From NCBI RefSeq assembly GCF_024124905.1, contig NZ_JAMXST010000006.1, positions 1 to 64,000 on the forward strand: 64,000 nucleotides of DNA. Reading direction: 5' to 3'. Below the pieces are notes generated by a model. It had not been told where the DNA came from. It did not search any database and saw only the letters and a program-made list of their open reading frames with translations. The translations under genes were made by a program, and so were the position numbers. Numbering within the stretch: position 1 is the first letter of the stretch; every line of letters starts with the position of its first letter. Positions 10,063 to 17,193 of this stretch are shown one piece after another. Source of the stretch: Cellulosimicrobium cellulans (GTDB lineage: Bacteria; Actinomycetota; Actinomycetes; Actinomycetales; Cellulomonadaceae).

Positions 10063-10112
10063 ACTATCCGGGCGCGCACGACGTCCGGGCAACGAGTTGC
10101 CACTTGTTGCCC
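10063..10112 (-). promoter_or_regulatory. Promoter with GGCAAC operator array for the PA14/DUF1080 gene
   Basis: Read on the minus strand, TTGCCC (10087-10092) and GATAGT (10063-10068) form -35 and -10 boxes 18 bp apart. Overlapping the -35 is GGCAACTCGTTGCC (10088-10101), an inverted repeat, preceded by another GGCAAC exactly 10 bp upstream. Nearly the same array covers the -35 of the operon promoter at 11972-12019, implying one regulator for both. Confidence 0.65.
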
Positions 10113-10146
10113 GGCCCGGCGGCGGCCGCACCGCGGGCGGGTACGG

Positions 10147-11151
10147 TCAGGCCGGGCGGCCGGTCGAGCCGCGCTCGACGAGCTTCGCCGGGAGCAGCGT
10201 GGGCCCGGCGGCCGGCGCGGGCGACGTGCGGAGCTGGGCCAGGAGCCGCTGGACCGCGAACGACCCGAAGTGGCGCAGCGGTGCGGCGACGGTCGTGAGC
10301 GGCGGGGTGCAGAAGTCCGAGCCGAAGATGTTGTCGAACCCGACGATGCTCAGGTCGCGCGGCACCTCGACCCCGAGCCGGCGCAGGCCGCGCATCGCGC
10401 CGATCGCGATGAGGTCGTTGTACGCGACGGCCGCCGTGGCGGGGTGCTTGACGAGCGACTTGGCCGCGGAGAGCCCGCCGGCGAGGGTCGGCGCGAACGG
10501 GCCGATCCGCCGCGCCTGCACGTCGGTCTCGCGTGTCGCCTCGCGGAACGCTCGCCAGCGCATCCCGTCGGCCCACGACGCCTCGGGCCCCGCGACGTAG
10601 GCGAGGCTCGTGTGCCCGAGCCCGGCCAGGTGCTCGACGGCGCTGCGCATGCCCTGGGCGTTGTCCGTCAGGACGCTCGGGACGTCGGTCATGTGCCGGT
10701 TCATGACGACGGTGGGCCGCTGCTTCGCGGCGACCCGGATCGAGGAGTCCGAGAGCCGGGAGGTCGCGAGGATCAGACCTTCCACGAGGGGCAGCGTCCG
10801 GTCGAGCGCGCGGCGCTCCGCCTCGTCGGACTCGTGGGCGTCGACCATGAGCAGCGTGTACCCGGCGTCGCGGGCCGTCTTCTCCGCGCCGCGGATGATC
10901 TCGAAGAAGAAGGGGTTGGTCACGTCGGCCACGACGATCGCGAGCAGCGAGGTCCGGCCGCTCGGCAGGCCGCGGGCCAGCGGGTTCGTCCGGTACCCGA
11001 GCTCGTTGGCGACCTGGCGGATCCGCTCCGCGGTCTGCGCGTTGACGCGGCCGGGACGCGAGAACGTCCGTGACACGGTCGAGGGGGCGACGCCGGCCGC
11101 CTGGGCGACGTCGTAGATCGTCGGGCTGGCACCATTGCCGGCTGAGGTCAT
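10147..11151 (-). CDS. LacI-family transcriptional regulator
   Basis: This 334-residue repressor has an N-terminal helix-turn-helix (PTIYDVAQAAGVAPSTVSRTFSRPGRV) and a LacI effector-binding core (LAIVVADVTNPFFFEIIRGAE, AAVAYNDLIAIGAMRGL, SIVGFDNIFGSDFCTPPLTTV). The ATG at 11151 opens the conserved N-terminus; longer in-frame starts would add a non-conserved tail. It lies between the secreted DUF1080 protein and the isomerase/ABC operon, and both have matching operator arrays. It therefore probably senses a sugar derivative handled by those products. The perfect palindrome ACAACCGGTTGT 37 bp upstream may be its own operator. Confidence 0.88.
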   Translation of the reverse strand: MTSAGNGASPTIYDVAQAAGVAPSTVSRTFSRPGRVNAQTAERIRQVANELGYRTNPLARGLPSGRTSLLAIVVADVTNPFFFEIIRGAEKTARDAGYTLLMVDAHESDEAERRALDRTLPLVEGLILATSRLSDSSIRVAAKQRPTVVMNRHMTDVPSVLTDNAQGMRSAVEHLAGLGHTSLAYVAGPEASWADGMRWRAFREATRETDVQARRIGPFAPTLAGGLSAAKSLVKHPATAAVAYNDLIAIGAMRGLRRLGVEVPRDLSIVGFDNIFGSDFCTPPLTTVAAPLRHFGSFAVQRLLAQLRTSPAPAAGPTLLPAKLVERGSTGRPA

Positions 11152-11187
11152 GCGGTCGGACTGTAACGGGCGTGACAGCGCCGGACA

Positions 11188-11199
11188 ACAACCGGTTGT
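11188..11199. promoter_or_regulatory. Palindromic operator ACAACCGGTTGT
   Basis: This perfect 12-bp palindrome with central CCGG, extended by GACA on the left and C on the right, lies 37 bp upstream of the LacI start at 11151. The position and symmetry suit autoregulation. A related AACCGGTT core is found at 46566-46579 upstream of the GH30 gene. Confidence 0.5.
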
Positions 11200-11293
11200 C
11201 ACCCTCGTGTCGCGGCCGTGCCCCGTGACCAGCCGATACGCACGCCGTGGCCGCCTCGTGCCGCCCCTCGCGCCGCCCGACCGCAGGTCTCGT

Positions 11294-11319
11294 GGCAACC
11301 CACGGCAACCGACGGCAAC
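11294..11319 (+). repeat. Three GGCAAC direct repeats at 10-bp spacing
   Basis: GGCAAC occurs at 11294, 11304 and 11314, so the three copies fall on the same face of the helix. A TTGACG box follows at once. The same hexamer with the same 10-bp period forms part of the arrays at 10088-10112, 11864-11879 and 11972-11995. This looks like a regulator-binding array. Confidence 0.6.
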
Positions 11320-11461
11320 TCCTTGACGGGCCCCGAACGGCATCCTCCAATGGCTCCGTGATCTCGCGTGCGAACGCGTCCCTGCGCCCGACGGCGGCAC
11401 GTCGGCGGCCTGGACCTCGACCCTCCGGTGCCGTCCCGGTCGTGCCCGCCGGACGGCGTCG

Positions 11462-11749
11462 ATGAGCCGCACCGATCAGGCGCCGTCGGTCGACCTCGCC
11501 GTCGACCGCGCCCGTGACGGCGAGGCCGCCGTCCAGGTCGAGGCGGCCGAGAGCGAGCTGCGCCGCCTCGGCCTGGAGGACCTGCGGGTCCACCACCACG
11601 GCGACCTCGCCCGGGTCGAGGCTCCCCACACGGAGCTGCCGGTCGTGGCGGCCGAGCCCTTGCGCGGGGAGGTCCTGCGGGCCGTCCGGTCGGCGGGCTT
11701 CCGGCTCGTCGCGCTCGACCTCGGCACTCCGGCGGACCCCGGCACCTGA
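11462..11749 (+). pseudogene. Remnant of LarE: C-terminal part only
   Basis: The 95-residue frame matches the C-terminal region of the sulfur-insertion enzyme LarE (ATP-dependent sacrificial sulfur transferase, TIGR00268 family). Recognisable stretches are the helix VEAAESELRRLGLEDLRVHHHGDLARVE, the ELPVVAAEPLRGEVLRAVRSAGFRLVALDL segment and the Gly-rich tail. The PP-loop ATP-binding half and catalytic cysteines, which make up about two thirds of LarE, are missing, and nothing upstream restores them. It is either a decayed gene or a small stand-alone domain. No larB or larC is nearby. Confidence 0.55.
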
Positions 11750-11863
11750 CGCGCCGGCGCGCCCTCCGCGCGCCCTGCCCGGACCGCGCCGACGCGGCCG
11801 GGCAGCCGTCGACGGCCCCGTCACGGAACCGTCGCCGGGCGTCGCCCGGCGACGCCGACCGGT

Positions 11864-11879
11864 GGCAACCGACGGCAAC
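11864..11879 (+). repeat. Two GGCAAC direct repeats at 10-bp spacing
   Basis: GGCAAC at 11864 and 11874, same orientation and period as the triple array at 11294. It lies about 110 bp upstream of the promoter-proximal operator of the isomerase operon and may be an auxiliary site. Confidence 0.5.
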
Positions 11880-11971
11880 CACGCCCTCCCGCGCGCCTCG
11901 TGCCCGCGCACGACCCGGCACCCGCGGTCCGGTGCGCCTGGTGCCGCGGTCGCTCGTCCAGCGCTGTCAGG

Positions 11972-12019
11972 TGCAACAAATGGCAACTCGTTGTCCGTGC
12001 CATGGCCCGCACCTACTGT
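11972..12019 (+). promoter_or_regulatory. Promoter and operator of the isomerase/ABC operon
   Basis: TTGTCC (11991-11996) and TACTGT (12014-12019) are separated by 17 bp. The inverted repeat GGCAACTCGTTGTC (11982-11995) overlaps the -35, and TGCAAC lies 10 bp before it. Apart from three changes this equals the array in the minus-strand promoter at 10063-10112, so both genes should respond to the same factor. Confidence 0.65.
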
Positions 12020-12217
12020 CCATGCCAGGCGCACGGAGAACGAGCTCCGTGCGCAGGACCTCGACCACCGTCCCGTACGACCCCGCGTCCTCGCCTCACC
12101 GGCCCCGCGCCGCCCTCCGCACGAGCCCCTCCCCGGGCCGGAGGCTGCGCCCCGGTGGCCGCACGGTGCCGGCCGCGTCGTCGCCCGGGAGCCACGAGCA
12201 GAAGGGAGGGCGGCACG

Positions 12218-13045
12218 ATGTGGACGCTCTCGGGCTTCGCCGACGAGATATCGCCCGACGTCAAGACGCAGTGCGTCGTCGCCTCCGAGCTCGGGCTGGG
12301 GTTCGTCGAGCTCCGCAGCGCGTGGGGGACGAACGTGCTCGACCTCGACGGCGACCAGCGGGAGCGCGTCGCAAGCCTCCTGCGCACGCACGACCTCCGC
12401 GTCTCCAGCATCGGGTCTCCCGTCGGCAAGATCTTCGTCGACGAGGACTTCGAGCCCCACCTCGACCGGATGCGGCACGCCGCCCGCGTCGCACAGGAGC
12501 TCGAGGCCCCGTACGTGCGCGTGTTCTCGTTCTTCGTCCGCCCCGGGACCGACCCGGCGTCGTGGCGCGACGTCGTCCTGCGCCGGATGGCGGCGCTCGC
12601 CGAGGTGGCGCGCGCGGCCGGCGTCGTGCTGGTCCACGAGAACGAGAAGGACATCTACGGGGACGTGCCCGAGCGCTGCCTGGACGTCGTGGAGTCGGTG
12701 GGCTCGCCGCACCTGGCGCTCGCGTGGGACTCGGCGAACTTCGTCCAGGTGGGCGTGCGGCCCTTCACCGACGGCTACGCGCTGCTGCGCCCGTACCTGG
12801 AGTACGTCCAGGTGAAGGACGCGCTCGCGGCGACGGGCGCCGTCGTGCCCGCCGGGCGCGGTGACGGTGAGGTCCCGGAGACCGTGCGGGCCCTGCGCGA
12901 CGACGGCTTCGACGGGTTCTTCTCGCTCGAGCCGCACCTGAGCGACGCCCACAGCCTCGGCGGGTTCTCCGGGCCGGAGCTGTTCACCGAGGCCTGGGAG
13001 GCGTTCACCACGATCCTCGACGCCGAGGCGGTGCCCTTCCGATGA
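12218..13045 (+). CDS. Sugar phosphate isomerase/epimerase family protein (AP-endonuclease-2-type barrel)
   Basis: This 275-residue TIM-barrel protein is of the xylose-isomerase-like/AP endonuclease 2 family. It starts WTLSGFADEISPDVKTQ and shows the metal-site segments VLVHENEKDIYG (Glu), LALAWDSANFVQ (Asp), VQVKDA (Lys/Asp) and FFSLEPHL (Glu). Such proteins isomerise or epimerise sugars; some act on 3-keto-glycosides as lyases or isomerases. The start at 12218 has AAGGGAGGG upstream. It is the first gene of an operon overlapping the permease by four bases (ATGA). The link to Gfo/Idh dehydrogenase and the DUF1080 protein suggests oxidised-sugar metabolism, which is an inference. Confidence 0.85.
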   Translation: MWTLSGFADEISPDVKTQCVVASELGLGFVELRSAWGTNVLDLDGDQRERVASLLRTHDLRVSSIGSPVGKIFVDEDFEPHLDRMRHAARVAQELEAPYVRVFSFFVRPGTDPASWRDVVLRRMAALAEVARAAGVVLVHENEKDIYGDVPERCLDVVESVGSPHLALAWDSANFVQVGVRPFTDGYALLRPYLEYVQVKDALAATGAVVPAGRGDGEVPETVRALRDDGFDGFFSLEPHLSDAHSLGGFSGPELFTEAWEAFTTILDAEAVPFR

Positions 13046-14001
13046 CCGACGCTCCCCGCCCGGGCACCCCACCCACGACCAGGACCACGACCATGGAGGA
13101 CCGCACGATGACGACTGCCCAGGAAGTGCGACCGGCCAGCCAGGAGGCACGCCCGCCCGTCGGGGCGGCCCGGCGCCCCGGCCCGCGCACGCGCGGCACG
13201 ACGTCGGCCGGCAGCCGGGTGGCGGCGGTCGCCTCGGCGGCCTGGCGCCCCGCGCTGGTGCTGCTCGCGCTGTTCGCCGTGTGGTGGTTCGTCGCGTGGC
13301 GCGAGCTCGTGCCGGCGTACCTGGTCCCGTCGCCGGGAGCCGTCTGGGACACGATGGTCGAGGACTGGGCCATGCTCGCCGAGCACACCTGGGTGACCAC
13401 GATGGAGACGGTCGTCGGGTTCGTGCTCGCCTCCGTGATCGGCGTCGCGACGGCGGTCCTGCTCGTCTACTCGCCGACGGCCGAGAAGTCGCTGTACCCG
13501 CTCATCCTCTTCGCCCAGGTGATCCCCAAGATCGCGATCGCTCCGATCCTCGTGGTCTGGTTCGGGTTCGGCGCCGCCCCCAAGATCATCCTCGCGGTGC
13601 TCATCGCGTTCTTCCCGGTCGTGGTCTCGGCCGTCGCCGGGCTGCGGTCGATCGACCCGGAGCTGCTGGAGATGTCGGCGACCATGGGCGCGTCGCGCTG
13701 GAAGACCTTCCGCAAGATCCGCTTCCCGGGGTCGCTGCCCCAGCTCATGTCCGGGCTCAAGGTCGCCGTCACGCTCGCGGTGGTGGGGGCGGTCGTCGGC
13801 GAGTTCGTCGGCGCCGACCGCGGCCTCGGGTACGTGCTGCTCCTCGCGAGCGGCAACCTCGACGCGCCGCTCCTGTTCGCCGACCTCATCCTCATGTCGC
13901 TCATCGGCGTCGTGCTGTTCCTCCTCGTCGAGCTGCTGGAGCGGCTCCTCATCCCGTGGCACGCGTCGCGGCGCGGGAACCTCGTCCTCGCGTCCTCCTG
14001 A
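13042..14001 (+). CDS. ABC transporter permease, NitT/TauT (SsuC/ThiX) type
   Basis: This 319-residue inner-membrane protein has a long disordered N-terminus of about 65 residues, then about six hydrophobic helices. The EAA-type loop that docks the ATPase is visible near residues 210-235 (EMSATMGASRWKTFRKIRFPGSLP). The family moves nitrate, taurine, sulfonates, bicarbonate or thiamine precursors. Start and upstream stop overlap as ATGA. The ATPase and binding protein follow in the same operon. The presence of such a transporter beside sugar-modifying enzymes is unusual. Confidence 0.9.
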   Translation: MTDAPRPGTPPTTRTTTMEDRTMTTAQEVRPASQEARPPVGAARRPGPRTRGTTSAGSRVAAVASAAWRPALVLLALFAVWWFVAWRELVPAYLVPSPGAVWDTMVEDWAMLAEHTWVTTMETVVGFVLASVIGVATAVLLVYSPTAEKSLYPLILFAQVIPKIAIAPILVVWFGFGAAPKIILAVLIAFFPVVVSAVAGLRSIDPELLEMSATMGASRWKTFRKIRFPGSLPQLMSGLKVAVTLAVVGAVVGEFVGADRGLGYVLLLASGNLDAPLLFADLILMSLIGVVLFLLVELLERLLIPWHASRRGNLVLASS

Positions 14002-14026
14002 CACGCCCCTGACCCACCCCAGAGTT

Positions 14027-14050
14027 CGCCGCCTCGACGACGAGGCGGCG
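14027..14050 (+). other. Intra-operon hairpin between permease and binding-protein genes
   Basis: CGCCGCCTCG (14027-14036) and CGAGGCGGCG (14041-14050) form a perfect 10-bp stem with a 4-nt ACGA loop. No T-run follows, so it need not terminate. A 3'-stabilising or attenuating hairpin just before the binding-protein gene would help to set the usual excess of binding protein over permease. Confidence 0.5.
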
Positions 14051-14070
14051 CGAGCAGAAGGAGTCTTCCC

Positions 14071-15093
14071 ATGCGTGGTGCACGTCTGACAGTCTCGCTG
14101 GCCGCGGCCGGCGTCGTGGTGGCGGGGACGGCGGCCTGCGGGCAGTCGGCCGACCCGTCCGGGCCCGCGGAGGGCGAGGGCGGCCTCACCGAGGTCACCG
14201 TCACCCTCAACTGGGTGCCCTACGGCGAGCACGCACCGTTCTACTACGGCGTCGAGCAGGGCATCTTCGAGGAGGAGGGCATCGACCTCACGATCCAGCC
14301 GGGCAACGGGTCGGGGAACACGGTCCAGCAGGTCGCGCAGCGCAACACCGACTTCGGCTGGGCCGACACGCCACCGCTCGCGAACGCCATCAGCTCGGGC
14401 ATGCCGGTGCGCAGCGTGGGCGTGTTCCTCCAGACCGGGCCCAGCTCGGTGGAGTTCTTCGCCGAGCAGGGCATCACCGAGCCCGCCGACCTGGTGGGCA
14501 AGACGGTCGGCGGCACGCCGGGCGACGCGATGTACGGGACGTTCCCGGCCTGGCTGGAGCTCAACGGCGTCGACCCGGCCGACGTGACCGTGGTCAACGT
14601 CGACGCCGCGGGCAAGATCGCCGCGCTCATCGAGGGCAAGGTCGACGCGATCCAGGGGTTCCACCACGACCAGGCGCCGACGATCGAGAACCAGACCGGC
14701 GAGGAGGTCGACGCGCTGCCCTTCGCGGACTTCGGCATGAACCTGCTCGGTACCGGCCTGGTGGCCAACGAGAAGCTCATCGCGGACGACCCGGAGCTCG
14801 TCGAGGCGATGGTGCGCGCGACGTCGCGGGCGTTCCTCGCGGCGTCCGAGGACCCGGACGCGGCGGTCGCGGCCATGGCCGCGGGCGCCGAGCAGGCGCC
14901 CGACGAGGCGGTGCTGGCGGCCCAGCTCGCCGCGACGATCGACCTGCTGAACCTCGAGGACGCCCCCGCCCCCGGCGTGAACACCGAGGAGCAGTGGACG
15001 GACACCCTGACGTTCCTGTCCGAGAACACGGACTTCGACGGCGGCACGACCCCGACCGACTTCTGGGACGGCGCGTTCGGGGCGGACCTGTGA
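14071..15093 (+). CDS. NMT1/ThiY-like ABC substrate-binding lipoprotein
   Basis: This 340-residue lipoprotein has a signal peptide ending TAAC, with the lipidated Cys at position 23. The mature part begins VTVTLNWVPYGEHAPFYYGVEQGIFEEEGIDL, the hallmark of the NMT1/THI5-like (SsuA/ThiY) binding-protein family. Further family segments are DFGWADTPPLANAISSGMPV and VGKTVGGTPGDAMY. A good AAGGAG lies 8 bases before the ATG. Relatives bind pyrimidine precursors, sulfonates, nitrate or aromatic acids. The neighbours here suggest a sugar-related or glycosidic ligand, but nothing in the sequence fixes it. Confidence 0.9.
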   Translation: MRGARLTVSLAAAGVVVAGTAACGQSADPSGPAEGEGGLTEVTVTLNWVPYGEHAPFYYGVEQGIFEEEGIDLTIQPGNGSGNTVQQVAQRNTDFGWADTPPLANAISSGMPVRSVGVFLQTGPSSVEFFAEQGITEPADLVGKTVGGTPGDAMYGTFPAWLELNGVDPADVTVVNVDAAGKIAALIEGKVDAIQGFHHDQAPTIENQTGEEVDALPFADFGMNLLGTGLVANEKLIADDPELVEAMVRATSRAFLAASEDPDAAVAAMAAGAEQAPDEAVLAAQLAATIDLLNLEDAPAPGVNTEEQWTDTLTFLSENTDFDGGTTPTDFWDGAFGADL

Positions 15094-15905
15094 CCGCGAC
15101 CGAGCTCACCGCCCCCGTCGACGCGGTCGGCGCCGACCCCATCATCGAGGTCCGCGACCTCACGATGCGCTTCACGTCGAAGCGGTCCGAGACCGTGGCG
15201 CTCGACGACGTCTCCCTGAGCGTCCAGCCGGGCGAGTTCGTCACGATCGTCGGGCCGTCCGGCTGCGGCAAGTCGACGCTGCTGAAGATCGTCGCAGGCC
15301 TCACGGCCTACACCGAGGGCGAGGTGCGCCTGTACGGGCAGCCCGTCACGCGCCCGCAGCGCGAGATCGGGTTCGCGTTCCAGCGCTCGGCGCTGCTCGA
15401 GTGGCGCGGGGTGCGCAAGAACATCCTGCTCCAGGCGGAGATGCGGGGAATGGACAAGCGCCGGGCGCAGGAGCGTGCGGACGCGCTCATCGCCCTGACC
15501 GGGCTCACGGGCTTCGAGAAGGCGCTGCCGCACGAGCTGTCCGGCGGCATGCAGCAGCGCGTCGCGCTGTGCCGGGCCCTGCTGCACGAGCCGCGCGTCC
15601 TGCTCATGGACGAGCCGTTCGGCGCGCTCGACGCGCTCACGCGCGAGCAGATGAACATCGAGATGAACCGCATCTGGCGCGAGACCGGCACGACCATCGT
15701 GCTCGTCACGCACTCGGTGCCCGAGGCGGTGTTCCTCGGGAGCCGGATCGTCGTCATGAGCCCGCGCCCCGGACGGATCGTCGAGACCCTCGAGCCCGGC
15801 CTGCCCGACGAGCGCGACTACGGCACGACGCTCGTCGACCCCCGGTTCACGGGTGCCGCCGAGCGGCTGCGCGACCTGCTCGGCGCCAGCCACGTCGCCG
15901 AGTGA
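15090..15905 (+). CDS. ABC transporter ATP-binding protein, NitT/TauT type
   Basis: This 271-residue ATPase is the third part of the transporter. Walker A (GPSGCGKST) lies at about residues 55-63, Q-loop AFQRSAL follows, the ABC signature LSGGMQQRV is at about 150-158, and Walker B LLMDEPFGALD at about 171-181, with the switch His in VTHSVPEAVF. The GTG start overlaps the stop of the binding-protein gene (GTGA) and was preferred over upstream in-frame codons because the family N-terminus begins at IIEVRDLTMRF. Confidence 0.92.
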   Translation: MTATELTAPVDAVGADPIIEVRDLTMRFTSKRSETVALDDVSLSVQPGEFVTIVGPSGCGKSTLLKIVAGLTAYTEGEVRLYGQPVTRPQREIGFAFQRSALLEWRGVRKNILLQAEMRGMDKRRAQERADALIALTGLTGFEKALPHELSGGMQQRVALCRALLHEPRVLLMDEPFGALDALTREQMNIEMNRIWRETGTTIVLVTHSVPEAVFLGSRIVVMSPRPGRIVETLEPGLPDERDYGTTLVDPRFTGAAERLRDLLGASHVAE

Positions 15906-17008
15906 GCGCGTCCGTGCGGTCGGCTCCGGAGGACGCCGGACCCGTCGTCGGCGTCGGGATCGTCGGGATGGGCAGCATCGGCGTGCTGCACGCGCGGGCG
16001 CTGCGTGATCTGGCGCCGCGGGCGCGGCTCGTCGCGTACTCCGGGGGCGCGGTGCTCGACGACGACGTGACGCCGGCCGGACCGGCGGCGCACGTGGCGC
16101 CGGACGAGGTGGTCCGCCACGAGGGCGTCGACGTCGTGGCGATCTGCACGCCGAGCGGGAGCCACGCGCGCCTCGCGCTCGCGGCGCTCGCGGCAGGCAG
16201 GCACGTCGTCGTGGAGAAGCCGCTCGCGGTGACCGTCGAGGACGCCCTCCGCGTCGAGCGGGAGGCGCGCGAGCGGGGCCTGGTCGTCTCGATGGTCTCG
16301 CAGCGCCGCTTCGAGCCCCCGCACCAGGCGCTCCGGCGCGCGCTCGACGACGGCGCCCTCGGGGAGCTGCGCCTCGTCGCGACGCACGTGCCCTGGTACC
16401 GCGACGACGACTACTACGCCGCGGCGCGGTGGCGGTCGTCCACGGCGGAGGGCGGCGGGTCGCTCATGAACCAGGGCGTGCACAACGTCGACCTCCTGCG
16501 CTGGCTGTGCGGGCCGGTCGAGTCGGTCACCGCGCAGGCCGGGACGCTCGCGCGCGGGGGAGTGCTCGGCGAGGCCCCGGGGGACCTCGCCGAGGACACG
16601 ACCGTGGCGACGCTGCGCCTCGCGTCGGGCGCGCTCGGCGTCGTCACGACGACGACGGCCACGCCCCCGGGCTTCCCCGCGACCCTCGCTCTCCACGGGT
16701 CGCGCGGCTCGGTGGAGCTCGCGCAGGACGAGGTCCTCCGGTGGGACGTGCCGGGCGTCCCGGCGCCCACGTCGGGATCCTCGGCGGGCGGCGCGGCCGA
16801 CCCGCTCGCGATCGGGCACGCCGGCCACCGCGTGCAGTGGGAGCGGGTGCTCGCGGCCCTGGACGGCACGGCACCGCCACCGGTCGACGCCGCCGACGCC
16901 GTGGAGACCGTCCGGCTCCTGTGCGCGATCCGCGAGGCTGCCGCGACCGGGCGGGTCGTCCGCCCGGCCGACCTCGCGGGGCCCAGAGTGCCGACGCCGG
17001 TGCGGTGA
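15902..17008 (+). CDS. Gfo/Idh/MocA-family oxidoreductase
   Basis: This 368-residue NAD(P)-dependent sugar dehydrogenase has a Rossmann domain at the N-terminus (VGIVGMGSIGVLHARAL, GxGxxG type). The conserved VVVEKPLAV loop, whose EKP lysine is catalytic in this family, follows near residue 105, and the GFO_IDH_MocA C-terminal sheet domain contains SLMNQGVHNVDLLRWLCGP. It starts with GTG overlapping the ATPase stop (GTGA) and ends the five-gene operon. Together with the isomerase-family protein it could oxidise and process an imported sugar or glycoside. The exact substrate cannot be read from the sequence. Confidence 0.9.
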   Translation: MSASVRSAPEDAGPVVGVGIVGMGSIGVLHARALRDLAPRARLVAYSGGAVLDDDVTPAGPAAHVAPDEVVRHEGVDVVAICTPSGSHARLALAALAAGRHVVVEKPLAVTVEDALRVEREARERGLVVSMVSQRRFEPPHQALRRALDDGALGELRLVATHVPWYRDDDYYAAARWRSSTAEGGGSLMNQGVHNVDLLRWLCGPVESVTAQAGTLARGGVLGEAPGDLAEDTTVATLRLASGALGVVTTTTATPPGFPATLALHGSRGSVELAQDEVLRWDVPGVPAPTSGSSAGGAADPLAIGHAGHRVQWERVLAALDGTAPPPVDAADAVETVRLLCAIREAAATGRVVRPADLAGPRVPTPVR

Positions 17009-17043
17009 CGCCGTCGGCACGCGCGCCGTCCTGCGAACCCCGC

Positions 17044-17057
17044 TGCGAACGTTTGCA
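17044..17057. promoter_or_regulatory. LacI-type operator TGCGAACGTTTGCA of uxuBA
   Basis: Identical, base for base, to the uxaC operator at 5314-5327. It lies 150 bp upstream of uxuB and 57 bp before the second site at 17101. Confidence 0.8.
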
Positions 17058-17100
17058 GACATCTGCGTACGGAGACCTCAGTACCCAGATCCGCCGTGAC

Positions 17101-17114
17101 TACAATCGTTCGCA
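17101..17114 (+). promoter_or_regulatory. -10 element and second operator of uxuBA
   Basis: TACAATCGTTCGCA repeats the 14-mer found at 5371-5384, again 57 bp after the full palindrome. TACAAT is a good -10 hexamer, with the CGTTCGCA half-operator placed at the expected transcription start. Two sites 57 bp apart could be bridged by a LacI-type tetramer or two dimers. Confidence 0.65.
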
Positions 17115-17193
17115 TTCCCTGCTCCCCGGGGCTCGTCCCCGGTCCGACCATCCGGTGACACCGTCGCCGACCCGAGACCCCGCTGGAGGCCGC

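Larger units (their letters stand above)
11152..11461. other. 310-bp intergenic regulatory region
   Basis: No convincing gene lies here. It contains the palindrome at 11188-11199, a triple GGCAAC array at 11294-11319 and a possible plus-strand promoter just behind that array (TTGACG at 11323-11328, 17 bp, then TCCAAT at 11346-11351). A 35-codon frame starting GTG at 11353 ends in an ATGA overlap with the LarE-like frame at 11462; it has no recognisable product. Confidence 0.5.
11750..12217. other. 468-bp leader region of the isomerase/ABC operon
   Basis: No gene is supported. Two GGCAAC arrays (11864-11879 and 11972-11995) and the promoter at 11991-12019 lie here. From the predicted start near 12026 to the ATG at 12218 there is an untranslated leader of about 190 nt rich in C, in which I see no clear riboswitch fold. 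Confidence 0.45.

Noticed and set aside
6069-10298. Plus-strand open frame of about 1400 codons
   Set aside because: It runs from inside the LacI gene through the antisense of the PA14/DUF1080 protein and shows no recognisable family.
11353-11465. 35-codon frame that could be a leader peptide before the LarE-like remnant
   Set aside because: The product is Arg/Pro-rich and has no ribosome site; the ATGA overlap with the next frame may be chance.
13793-14210. Minus-strand frame opposite the ABC permease and binding-protein genes
   Set aside because: It is antisense to a permease with a clear EAA loop and to a lipoprotein start.
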